From Lathyrus oleraceus (lineage: Eukaryota > Streptophyta > Magnoliopsida > Fabales > Fabaceae), in the NCBI RefSeq assembly GCF_024323335.1, contig NC_066579.1, forward strand, positions 244,897,068-244,961,067: a DNA stretch of 64,000 nucleotides. The letters run 5' to 3'. The translations under genes and the position numbers were made by a program. The notes beneath the pieces were generated by a model. It did not search any database. It was given only the letters and a program-made list of their open reading frames with translations, and was not told the origin of the DNA. This document shows positions 21,358-32,026 of the stretch, piece by piece; positions within the stretch are counted from its first letter, which is position 1, and every line of letters begins with the position of its first letter.

Positions 21358-23530
21358 CGCACTTTTATTTATCCAAAGGACTGGCTAAAAAGCGAACAAA
21401 AGCCTAAGAAGTTTTACACGTAGAAAACTAATAAAAAGATCAGAGATTCTGGGTAAGGGGTAAATTACGCAATGGGAAGGTGTTAGGCACCCACTACGTC
21501 CTAGGTACTCCTAGGGAGCCCTTTTCACACTTGTTGTAAAAGATTGTTATTTGTTATGACATATGTATTGTGCAAACATGATTGGGATGGTGAGAAAAGA
21601 ATATACAAGTTTTATTATTATTGGGTTATTGGGTTCGAACGGATGAACCCGTTGCCTACGTACCTTCCATCAAAGGTAAGGATCAGAACGCCGTAGTTCG
21701 GCTAAAAGATTTCCAAAAGTGGGTTAGGTTTAATTTTAAAACACAAACCCTAGGTCTTACGTTATCCACGGGAGAAAACTCAACCTTATACAGACAACAA
21801 CGTCCACCATGTGAGAACAGCTTCAACTGGCCAGGGAGGGGTTAACCCTATAATAGGCGAGGAAGACTTACAATTCAATCACTAAAGACAGAAGGTGAGA
21901 TTAACATCAACCACTAAGATAAATCAAACCTATAGCTCATGCATGAAAAGATTAATGGACAAAGCCAAAACAAGTGAATGAGTGAAGTTACTGATTATGA
22001 TTATGAAAATGGAGTCAAGGTATGATTAAGATCAATTCAAATAAGTATTATGAAATGAAGTTTGAAAAAAGGTCAAGGACTCGAGTCCAGGTTTTTAGTT
22101 AGAAAACATGAAAATGTTTGCACAACACTTATGTCAAGTTTGAAAGATAACGTGTGAAAAGGTCTAGGACATAATGAGTGATGAATGGATGAAGGTGGAT
22201 AGTAAAACTTCTTAGAAGGTTCACTTCTTGAGATCATATGGGAGATGATTCAAGTGTGTCCTTTGGAATAGCAATGGATAATAACAAACAAACAAAGCAA
22301 GCAAGAGCGGATATCGGATGCCAATCAATGGTCTTATACCAATCTCCTAAAAACAAAACGGGATATCAGAAGCCACTCAATGGTCTTACACTAATCTCCA
22401 CAGGCAAAGAAATAAGAAGCGGATACCGGATACCAATAGATGGATTTACACCCGTCTCCTAAAACAAAACAGGATATCAGATGCCACTCAATGGACTTAC
22501 ACCAATCTCCTCAAAAGAAAAACAAAGATGAACTATGGAAGTCAACTGCCAATCTATCTGGACTTAGGTTAACTCCACAGTATGCTCACAGGAAATCCAA
22601 TGCCACATCACAGGGACTTACAATGGATCCTCACATACAAGAACAAAAGCAACAATATGATCACAGGAATGCAAATGCCAACTTACAGGGACTTATAATT
22701 GCAACCTCTCATACAAACAGATGAACAAACTATGATCACAGGAAAACAGATGCCAATTTACAGGGACTTATAACTGTATCCTCACATACAAAACAAACAG
22801 ATCAAAATATGATCACAGGATAACAGATGCCAATTTACAGGGACTTATAACTGTATCCTCACGTACCAACAGATAAACAGAAGATATGAGTGACCAATGA
22901 GGTCTTACACTCTATCCTTCCATATCACAGGAGCAAATGCCAAAGCAATGGACTTACAATTATCCTCAATGGGAAAACCACAATGATAGCATCACAAAGA
23001 TAAATGAGATGATCATGCATTAAGGGCAATTGATGATGATGATAAATGCATAGCATACAAGCAAGCAAGTGCACATGAAGCAATCAAACAATCAATGAAT
23101 ATCAAACAGCACACTCTATAGCCAAACAATGGGGGCTCACACAAGAGGGTTTGACTTTGAAAGTCCACTGTAATAGGTAAAGGTCGCTCTTAACCTGGCC
23201 ATTGAGGGGCTCAGGTGAAGCAGATGAAAAGGAGATGAGGGGTGTGCCTCATTGCTTCTATCTCAGATCAGAGAGAGCATCAAATAATAGAAAGTGTGGG
23301 AGTTCAGAAAGTAGGAACTCTCTCCACATTATTGACTCGATTAGATCTTGGGTTTTTATCTCATTGCTTCAACCATGTGATGGGAGCAAAGAGAGGACAC
23401 ACTGAATAGTGGGGAATAGATTGCTTATCCCTACCTTCCACCAATTGCCTTACTTGAAGGACTTTTCCTGCTTAGGACAAATTTAAACACACACAGGCAT
23501 TGCCTCTTAAGGAGGACTTCAGACAGTTTG

Positions 23531-23552
23531 CCCGGTCAAATAACAGACCGGG
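23531..23552. other. Perfect 7-bp hairpin CCCGGTC/GACCGGG in Ogre-A LTR
   Basis: Arms 23531-23537 and 23546-23552, with the 8-nt loop AAATAACA. A second TATA-like box (sense TATAAATA, about 23576-23584) lies 25-30 bp upstream in sense, so this could sit at the 5' end of an alternative transcript. Identical copy at 1594-1615. Confidence 0.6.
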
Positions 23553-26500
23553 TCTCCAGACTACATGAAGAAGAAATATTTATACCTCAAAGCAAATGCT
23601 AAATAGCAAAGCAAGCAAGCAAGTTCAAAGAACTTAAGCAACTAAAGTACCTGCAAAAGTCAGACCAATTAGTAAACAGATCAACAGTCAAAAATCAAAA
23701 GGAAATAACCAAAAGTCAACCACAGAGGGGACCAATTGTGCAAGGCACAAGGACTCAAGAATATGAGTCACCTACAAAACAAATTGTTAGCACATGATAA
23801 ACAAACCAACTCAATCAAAATTGAAAGGTCTTTGGGGCATTGGTGCTCAACCTGAAACAGATGAACTCAACATAAGCTTAGAAGACCACTAGGACTAGCC
23901 TAGGGTCAAAGATGAAAGAAAAAGGTCAAGGCAGCAAGGAAGAGTTAACCCAAACCAAGTTTAAACATTCAAGAAGCATTCACAATTGGATTCATAGTTA
24001 TATCATGCATCATGGTCATTTCATATGCAAAATAATGCAAAGCATGGCAAGAGAAGCATACAAAAGTCAACAGCAAAGACTTCATTCAAAAGTCAACTCA
24101 AACATTTCCAAAAATTATGAAATAAATCACACTCAATCCTAACATCTAACATGGTGTACATGTAAAATTTCATGGCATTTGGATGAGAGGAAGGCAGTCA
24201 AGTAAAATCATGAAGTCAAACCAAATTCAAGTAAGCATGGTGAAAGTCAACAAACATGGGTCAACTTCAAAAAATCATATCAATTTGAAAACAGAAGATA
24301 AATGAATGAGATTAACACCAATGCAAAGCTTGAGATGTCTAGTTATCACATATGAAATTTCATGGTCATACAATAAGATTTGAGAATTTCACAAAAGATT
24401 TGGCAATGCATAGCACAAAAAGTCAACAAATGACCAAGTATGGAAGAAAATTCTCAAATAAATGGAAAACAGCATGATTAATTCCAGGAAAATTCATACA
24501 CAAACTAGACATGTAAGGGATCATTCATGCAAAATTTCAAGTGATTTGGATAAGAGGAAGCATGTGAACAAAAATTGGGAAAATACATGATCATGGCATA
24601 GCACCAAATGTAACACATAACTTCAAAAATTCAAAGCTCACAAACCACAAATGGGAAATGCACAAAGTCTATATGGAAACAAAGGTCAATGTGTCTAGTT
24701 TCACCACAAAAAATTTCAAACCCATTGAATGCAACATGAGAATTTCACAATTGAAATGGCACAATGTATCATTTATGCATACATGTTGAGAAAATAATTA
24801 TCATTAAAAATCCAGCCAATGGAAAAATAATTAAAATTCATAATAAAATTCTAGACACATTCATGAGTATGAGGGAAAAATTTCAAGATTTTTGGATAAA
24901 AATTGAATTGAAAATGAATTATGGAAGTTGGATGATAAATTGGTGCAAACATGAACAAAATGGTGTGGCAATTGGTCAACCTAAGTCAACGCAGTGGCAA
25001 ACTAGTAATATTGGGCGCCACTTAACCAAACTGCAGCGTTTTGGGGGCGCTGAGGAAATGTTCCTATTGGCTGCTAGCCAATGGAACAGTGAAACAAGCA
25101 AATACAGCCAATAGCAATCGATATTTTCTGGGCGGCTAGGGTTTGTAATTCAACAGCATGGCATTCACCAATTCAACTAAGTTCATCATCAACCAAACAC
25201 ACAAGCATACCATAATCAGTAAGCGCGACCATGCAACACCAAGCAATCATGTAACAGCATGGCAACTCTCAATTATGCAACATCAAAACACAGTAAACCA
25301 AACACATATCATATGGATTTCTGGACAGGTTAAGGTAGCAAAACAGCAGGGCATCTTCAAAACAATCATTCAAACACCAACAGATAAATAGCAAGGCATT
25401 CATGGTGATGTTCACACAGCAACCAAACAATAGCATTCAACACAAATCACATTGGTTTTTCTGAACATGTTCATAAGGTTTCAAAAAAAACTGCAGCAGG
25501 GTTTTAGCATCCAAGTTCAGCATCCATTTTCGAGCAATTGGTCAAAACATCATCAAACAAACAGCAGCATGCAACATATTTTCACATGATGTTTGGTTCA
25601 AATAACAGCAACATTCATCATTATCATGTGCTCATCACGTTTAAAAAATCATCAAACTAAAATCATACCAAGCAAAAGCACAACAGCAGGGCATAGCATC
25701 ATGTAACATTGAACAAACACCACCAAACACAACAAACACGATGCAATGGATTTCTGAGCATGTTTATGGGATTTCAAACAGCAACATGGTTTCAGCAGCA
25801 TGGCTTGGCATTCTCAAGCAATCAAAGCAATTGAAATCTCAACATAGCATACAAACAAACATGGCAATGATGAACATCTAAACAGCAACACACCAATACA
25901 ACATTCAGGCAAAATTCTGGACAGGACAAGTGGTTTTAGAAACAACAGCATTTTAACAAAAATCATGGTCATGACATATCATCATTTAGCAGCTTCAATC
26001 AACAGCAAACACACATAGACATGAGAATTCCGGCCAAGGAAGGTTTGGTATGAACAGCAGCAGTATTCATTCAGCATCATGTAATTATCAAACCAAGTTC
26101 ATCATCATCACGTGCTCATCATGACCAACAGCAAACGAACAGCATACAATATATTTCGCAAAGATTCTCTAATCATGCACACAAGGCTTCAAACAGTAGG
26201 GCAACATTCAAACTCATGGTTTATTAACAACATGCCAAACTCGAATAACATGGTAGACAAATGGCTAAGGTAATGATCATTCAACAAACAACAACAGCAT
26301 TCAACAAGAATCTGGAAAAAGATTGAGGTTTATGCATTTGGTGGCAGCAGCAGGTCAAGCTTATGTTGTTCACCCAACAGCAGAATTCCAACAGCAAGAA
26401 AAACACAATATGGCAATGATGCAACCATGCTCATGCACCTAAACAGCACAAACTAAAACACATTCAAAGCAAAATCCTGGGCAGGTTCTAAGGTTCATGA

Positions 26501-27179
26501 ACAGGGTATATGCAGCAACATAGCAAAGTAGTATCAGCTTCAATATCAAAAATTCGAAATGCCCAGAACATTGAATCACTCATGCCAATGGCAACAGTAA
26601 ATATCATACATCCTATATCCAGCAAGCAAAATCACCAAAACAAATTCCCATCCACAAATCGAGCAAAGATAAGTTCATGCACAAAGATGTAAATCCAAAT
26701 ATCTCAAACACCACACCACCATTTTGAGTGAAATAACTTGCAGTGGATTCATCAGTAAACACTCTTCCAGAAACACACTATAGATTGGAGAAAAAGGAAG
26801 GTCGAAAAACTTACTTGTTTTGGAGGAAATCGTGTAACAGTGATGTTCTTGATGATCCTCCTTGAAACAAATGGTGTTTATGCTTTACAATGATGGAACC
26901 TCGAAGTGGTGAGCTTAGCCAAGCCTGGAACTCTTCAAATCTCTTTCTGCCATTGTTATAGCTTGAGGAAAAACAGAACTTGAGACTGTGGTACAGGTGA
27001 GGTTTTCTGGTTCAATAGGGTTCACAAAGGTGACTAGAGCGTGAGGGAAGCAAGAGTGGATTGAGGCCTTTGAAGATTTGAGCAGAAAAATGTCAATTGC
27101 CAAAAATGCAAGAAGAGAGAATGAATGTGTTTTTGGTCGTGGAGGCTGCAGTCTAGGGTTGGAAATGCAGAAGAATGCA

Positions 27180-27185
27180 CTTATA
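27180..27185 (-). promoter_or_regulatory. Candidate TATA box of the Ogre-A LTR promoter
   Basis: Sense GAATATAAGTGC. It lies about 1.46 kb from the LTR start, matching the clear TATAAATAG of Ogre-B at 1.52 kb from its LTR start. This position argument is why I prefer it over the box near 23580. Copy in the 3' LTR at 5243-5248. Confidence 0.5.
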
Positions 27186-28646
27186 TTCATCTGTTTAAGC
27201 TCACATTATCACATGCTAATCCCAGTTTAATTTTATGAATCAAAATGCCAATTGCTAATTATGCAAAAGTGAGTAAATGGAGGTGTATGTTTGCCATGAG
27301 CTGGGCCTGGACAGGCTGCATACAGACTGTATGTTTGCTGTTTTGTGGCTGCACATGTACTGCTGTACTGGTTTTACTCTTTTGAAGCCATTTGCATATT
27401 TGTCCATTTTGCAATAAGTGAAAGAAGGGGTGTGATGGCTTGGTCGAATGGGCCTGAAATGAGCAGAACAAGACTTTCCAAATTGCTGTTTGTGATTTGT
27501 ACATGTACTGCTGTACTTGATTTACTTGTATGAAGCCAAATGCACAAATTGCCAAGCTTGCATTTTTGCCAAAATTAGGGTATGGACATGGTATGGACAT
27601 GAATTTGGGATTGGAGCAAGTTTCAAATATGATTTAGAACAATTCCCAATTGGCCAATTTAAGAAAAAGTCAAAAACTCAAAAAGTCAAACTTGAGTCAA
27701 ACTTGATTTTAAATGAAAAAGGTCCAAAAATGCCATTTTGAATGGTAAGGTTTTAGGTCATGAAATTTATATTTTTGGAAAGAGGATGAAAAATGTGGTG
27801 TGTAGGAAAAAACCCCACCAAATTTGGCCTTATGGTTTGAGAGTTATGGCTTGTTGAAGTTCAAAAATTGGTGAAAATGATTTGATCATATCTTGACAAC
27901 CACACATGGGATTTGGGTGTTCTTGGACTTTTTGAAAATGGGAAGACAAGATCTTCAACTTTCATGTTGGGCAAAAATTCATTTGGAGCTTGTATCATGA
28001 TGTAAGTTTAAGATCAAGAAGTTTCCATTTTTGGCAGTTGAAATTACAGGTCCACTTGCTATTTCTGGAAAATTTCTGATTTCACTTGATTTTCTTCCAT
28101 GATGAGGTTGAACATGATAGATGAGGCTTATACAAGCATGAATGAGCTCTTTCAAATCAATTCTATTCATCAAATCACTGATTAAATCAACTGTTGACCA
28201 AGTTTGACTGTCTGTTGACTTTTCTAGGGTTTTGGATGACTGGACCACTTCTGATGAATTCCAAACCCTGAATCCTTGAGAACTTGACTTCAAATGATGT
28301 CTCAAGTTGTATGAACTTGTGATTATTGATCATAGTGCCCAAATTCTGCAAGAATGGCCACCATCCATTGCTTTGACTGATCACTGACTGATTTTGACCT
28401 AATTGCTGATGATTGCTTCCACTGCAAGCAACAAGGTTAAACAGACAATATTTTTGTACTTTTTGATTAATAAACACATGAAAAGCAAAGATATACAAAT
28501 GCAAAGTATGCTTGGTGATCAAGAAACAAACCCACAAGGCAAACTATCCACTAAGAGGAAAGCAAAGGCATGCATTGATCCTTGAGGTTATGATATGAAT
28601 GATATGGGCCATGAGGGATCTTAGGGCCCAAAATTGGGGTCTTACA

Positions 28647-30167
28647 ATACCCTCGGGGCATTTCCTTAAAATCCCCTGCAGATGACCGTGAATATCTTCC
28701 CCAGTGAAGTCACCAACAGACGAATTCGGTGTCTTATCCCTGCAGAGCTGATCAGAGTGTTGGATTCTTCAATCCCCAGCAGGTTCTCACCACCGTACTT
28801 CCCCAAGCGGTTGTTTCAGAATATACACTCCCCAGTAGAGTTGACAGTGCCAGATTGTATCTTCTCAGCAGAAGTGGCTGCTCCATAGAGTTTGAGGCTA
28901 GATCGATAATCCCAATGCCAGATCCATGGTTTCTTTCCTTGAAGCAGAACCTCGGTACCATATCAGTGTTTGCTTCCCCTACTGAGTCATCTCTCGCAGA
29001 TCGTGGTTGCCAGAACCACTATCGCTTTCCCCAACAGCAGGTTTTCAGTGTCGTTCTCTCCCCAGTCAGAATCTCGGTATTTCGTCATTGCTAGAACACC
29101 GTGTGGCGGGTCATTTCCCCACAGAATTCTTTGCGCTGTGCATCTCCAACAGCCTTGCCAGGGTCCAGAAGATGGTGATCATTTCCCCAGTAGATCCCCT
29201 TGCCTCAGCTTGGCATTCTACCCAGCATTTCGCATCCCTGCATGTAGAATCATATTGCATTGCATCCTCCCAAATCGCGTAGCATTTCCATTTTCATGGA
29301 GCATTACACCATTGAAAGATTCAAACATACGCACGTAAGCATAAAATATTCTCGGTATCCCAAGTGATAAGCTAGAAGTTGTTTCCAGTACTCAGACTGA
29401 AGATTGTTCATGACTTACCTTTGTTATCCCCAGCAAGTGTCATTGGCCCATGCGCCGCCTCTATTATCTTTCCCTATTTCTGCCGATGCTGACAGGCATG
29501 AAGTTTCCGGTATTCAGACCGAAGTGGCATTCAGGCCAGTTTTCCGGTATCCAGACCGAAGTGGCATTCAGGCCAGTTTTCCGGTATCCAGACCGAAGTG
29601 GCATTCAGGCCAGTGTTCCGATGTTCAGATCGAAGAAGTTTCCGACGGTCAGGTCGATTCGACTCGTGGCATTCAGGCCAGTGTTCCGATATTCAGATCG
29701 AAGTGGCATTCAGGCCAGTGTTCCGATATTCAGATCGAAGTGGCATTCAGGCCAGTTTTCCCGATATTAAGATCGAAGTGGCATTCAGGCCAAGTCTTTC
29801 CGATGTTCAGATCGAAGAAGTTTCCGACGTTCAGGTCGATGCGACTTGTGGCATTCAGGCCAATTTTCCGATGTTCAGATCGAAGTCCTTTCCAGTATTC
29901 AGACTGATGAGCGGCATTCAGGCCATGGTTATTTCTGTGTTACCATTTATTTTGGTCTCCAGTTTAACATTCTTTTTCGATATTCAGACTGACTCTCACC
30001 GTACCAGACGGATACTTCTTTCAAGGCCACCTCTTTGCCGATTCTGATAGGCATTGTCACTCCACTTCACTTCAGTGCAAATTTTTGGGCTTTTATTGTA
30101 TTCAATCCCTTGATACCTTGAAAGTACGAAAGCAGCTGCCATCTTCTTTCTGGGTCTCCAGTTGATT
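28647..30167 (+). other. Tat-E 3' untranslated region, interrupted on its left by Ogre-A
   Basis: Non-coding sequence between the Ogre-A insertion and the Tat-E polypurine tract. CCCCAGT/CCCCAGCA-type words recur at 28700-29200, reminiscent of the CTGGGGA words of Ogre-A in reverse. A 37-bp tandem array follows. Open frames in all three forward frames over 29404-30047 are a by-product of the repeat. Confidence 0.8.
29386..29930 (+). repeat. 37-bp tandem array of paired mini-hairpins
   Basis: Units GAAGTGGCATTCAGGCCAG plus TTTTCCGGTATCCAGACC start at 29521, 29558 and 29595, then become irregular; about nine copies of GGCATTCAGGCC are present. Each unit holds TGGC-ATTCAG-GCCA and a second hairpin of varying stem: CGGT/ACCG (29508, 29545), CGAT/ATCG (29619) or CAGT/ACTG (29386, 29893), around a loop ATTCAG, ATCCAG, GTTCAG or ACTCAG. 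Confidence 0.85.
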
Positions 30168-30180
30168 GAATAGGGGCAGC
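30168..30180 (+). other. Tat-E polypurine tract
   Basis: GAATAGGGGCAGC immediately before the LTR start TGTAATACCC. Primes plus-strand DNA synthesis. Confidence 0.88.
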
Positions 30181-30318
30181 TGTAATACCCAAAAATTTAC
30201 CCTTCATTTTTCCTAGAAGCATACGCTTTACACCTCATGCATGCATTCATTTTTAGGTCATTTAACATTAGATACATTGAATTTCATCATGTCAATCAGA
30301 ATTAGATCCAAGAAACTT

Positions 30319-30432
30319 AAAAAAAAAAACGAAAAAAAAAATGAAAAAAAAAACGAAAAAAAAAACGAAAAAAAAAAAGTTAAAAATAAATAAATAAATA
30401 AAATTAATTAAATAAATAAATAAAATATAACA
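30319..30432 (+). repeat. A-rich low-complexity block in Tat-E LTR
   Basis: Runs of A broken by CG or TG about every 11-12 bp, then AATA repeats. It lies 60-170 bp upstream of the TATA box. Confidence 0.9.
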
Positions 30433-30489
30433 AATTTATTTTGGACTTGGGTCTCCCTCATTTGAGCCCACTACCCACGAAAATCAGTC

Positions 30490-30497
30490 TATAAATA
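30490..30497 (+). promoter_or_regulatory. TATA box of Tat-E LTR
   Basis: TATAAATA in the context CAGTCTATAAATACTG, 310 bp from the LTR start. Tat-D has a TATAAATAG at a matching distance (about 260 bp). Confidence 0.7.
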
Positions 30498-30909
30498 CTG
30501 AAGTTTCAGTAGAGGAAAAGACACTTGGAGTTACATTGGGAGATTCACTGGAGAAAGATTTTGAGAGAAGGAAACCTAGGAACTACTCTGCAGCGACCTT
30601 CAGGAAGCCCTGAGAAGTTCACTCCGCCTCACACAAACCCTAGTATTACTTTGCAGATCCGGCCATACCATTCAATCTTAATTAATCTCTCTCATCAGGT
30701 ATGCCTTTGTTCCTATTACTTTATGCCTTGAATTTGAATGCTATGAATGTATGAGGTAACATCAGGTTTTGCCCACGGGTTTATATTTGTGTATGAATAT
30801 GTGAATAATGCCTTGAATGTTTGATAATTTCGTTCCTGAAATGAATGCCATAGGGTCTGGAATCCTTAACATCGGACTGTTATCAATGAGAAACCCGAAA
30901 CCCGCAGGC

Positions 30910-30975
30910 GCTCGCTAGCCGCTTCGCTAGGCGAGCACGCAGCGAAGCTTCACTAAGCTTTCGCTAGGCGATGCA
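30910..30975 (+). repeat. CpG-rich palindrome cluster in Tat-E LTR
   Basis: GCTCGC (30910-30915) and GCGAGC (30931-30936) form the arms of a hairpin with inner TAGC/GCTA. Variants of TTCGCTAGGCGA repeat up to about 30972. Tat-D has two similar clusters at 54229-54303 and 54799-54866. Confidence 0.75.
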
Positions 30976-31543
30976 GTCACGAATATGACAGCATTCGCTC
31001 TTTTTGTCTTGTTTTGTTCTAACCTGTCTTTGTGTTGCCATGGCATTGTTTTCCCTGGATTTCACCTTGTTTGTCTAACCTTTCTGTTGAGTTTTCGTGA
31101 GGGCTCACATACTCTTGCAGGGATACCATCCGGAGGTTTATCCTGATTAATCGTATTGACTGATTTTCTTTGATGGTCTAGCTGGAGAGATCTAGGGTTG
31201 CTAATCCTTTAATTGCTGTAACTTCGGATCTTTATCCGTGTGGTAATTTTTTCCTTTTCTCGTACTTTATCGCTTTCTTAGCTGGAAGACCTCGATAGGA
31301 GGCAATGTTTGAGCCCCTTGGTGGCATTTTACTTTGAGATACATGTTTTGTGTTTTGTATTCATATCCCCACATGTAGCGCGGTTCCTTCGTCAAGGACT
31401 GCCTGTTTGCCCTCGAGCATCCCAAACCCTAAAACCCAAAGCCACACGTTTACTCCTTCTACTACAGGTGAGTAAGTCTCCAAAGGTCGAGCATCCGGTA
31501 GATTGCGTAGTAACGTCGTTCATCCAAAACCCACTTCACAACC

Positions 31544-31720
31544 CCGTAGTTAGCCGAACTACGGCTTGCTCTGATTCTCATTCCATATGAGATACGTAGG
31601 CATAAGACGCGATGTCTTAGCGAGCACACATCCCCCAACCCATAGGTCAGCCGAGCTACGAAGACTCTGATTCTCATATTCAGATGAGATACGTATATAG
31701 TGGATGCGACATCCGCGCGA
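31544..31720 (+). repeat. 95-bp duplication with hairpins in Tat-E LTR
   Basis: The phrase AGCCGAACTACGG (31552) recurs as AGCCGAGCTACG 95 bp later. The first copy contains a perfect 8-bp hairpin, CCGTAGTT/AACTACGG, at 31544-31564. Ends of the copies carry AGAC-GCGAT-GTCT and GGATG-CGA-CATCC, again different but self-complementary stems. Confidence 0.7.
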
Positions 31721-31957
31721 GTCATTTCTCTTAACCTTTTTAGTAAATAAACACATTAGGTAAACCCACACCCTTTAGACAAAAACCACAAAAGTGGATC
31801 CCATAGAGTACTATGGATGCGTAGGGGTGCTAATACCTTCCCTTCGCATAACCGACTCCCGAACCCAAGATTTGGTTGCGAGACCCCGTCTTGTCCTTTC
31901 CTTTTTCAGGATTACTTCGAGCGTTTCCTTTCCCTCCTTTGGGATGAATAACGCATG

Positions 31958-31967
31958 GTGGCGACTC
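31958..31967 (+). other. Primer-site-start copy in Tat-E LTR end
   Basis: GTGGCGACTC, 59 bp before the LTR 3' end. Same word as at 21348-21357, 51685-51694 and 53113-53122. Confidence 0.7.
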
Positions 31968-32026
31968 TTCTGTCTTTTTCTTTCGCCGGTTGTTTTTTCG
32001 CGCACTGTATTTTTCAGGTTGCGACA

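Larger units (their letters stand above)
1..28646 (-). mobile_element. Ogre-A: near-complete Ogre-type Ty3/gypsy retrotransposon
   Basis: A giant LTR retrotransposon read on the minus strand. Bases 1-6709 repeat 21938-28646 at a constant offset of 21937, with no length change and only five substitutions that I noticed. The terminal dinucleotides are TG/CA: on the minus strand the LTR begins TGTAAGACCCC and ends CCGCTACA. Between the LTRs, in sense order, lie a primer site, leader, ORF1, gag-pro, linker/intron, pol with two RNase H domains and integrase, a repeat-rich 3' UTR and a polypurine tract. ORF1 upstream of gag, the linker before RT, the second RNase H and the very large size are Ogre/Tat hallmarks. 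Inferred full length is about 29.3 kb, with about 660 bp beyond the left edge. The right flank starts ATACC (28647-28651); its duplicate should lie left of the window. It sits inside the 3' UTR of Tat-E. Confidence 0.95.
21278..28646 (-). repeat. Ogre-A 5' LTR, 7369 bp
   Basis: Starts (sense) TGTAAGACCCC at 28646 and ends CCGCTACA at 21278, next to the primer site. It is unusually long even for Ogre. Ogre-B and Ogre-C share its first and last parts, so the element relationships are clear. It contains a candidate TATA box about 1.46 kb from its start, internal tandem repeats (22247-22897) and a perfect hairpin at 23531-23552. No gene is supported within it. Confidence 0.95.
30181..32026 (+). 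repeat. Tat-E 3' LTR, 1846 bp
   Basis: Starts TGTAATACCCAAAAATTTAC and ends GGTTGCGACA. It is followed by GTCAC (32027-32031), which in Ogre-A is part of the uninterrupted gag-pro sequence and so is one copy of the target duplication. The LTR has an A-rich block, a TATA box 310 bp in, a CpG-rich palindrome cluster and a U5 block shared with Ogre and Tat-D LTRs. The remainder of Tat-E lies left of Ogre-A, outside the window. Confidence 0.9.

Noticed and set aside
29404..30047. Three overlapping open frames of 106-167 codons encoding repetitive peptides
   Set aside because: The 37-bp repeat is not a multiple of three and lacks stops in any forward frame, so all three frames stay open by repetition. 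No domain, and it lies in a retrotransposon 3' UTR.
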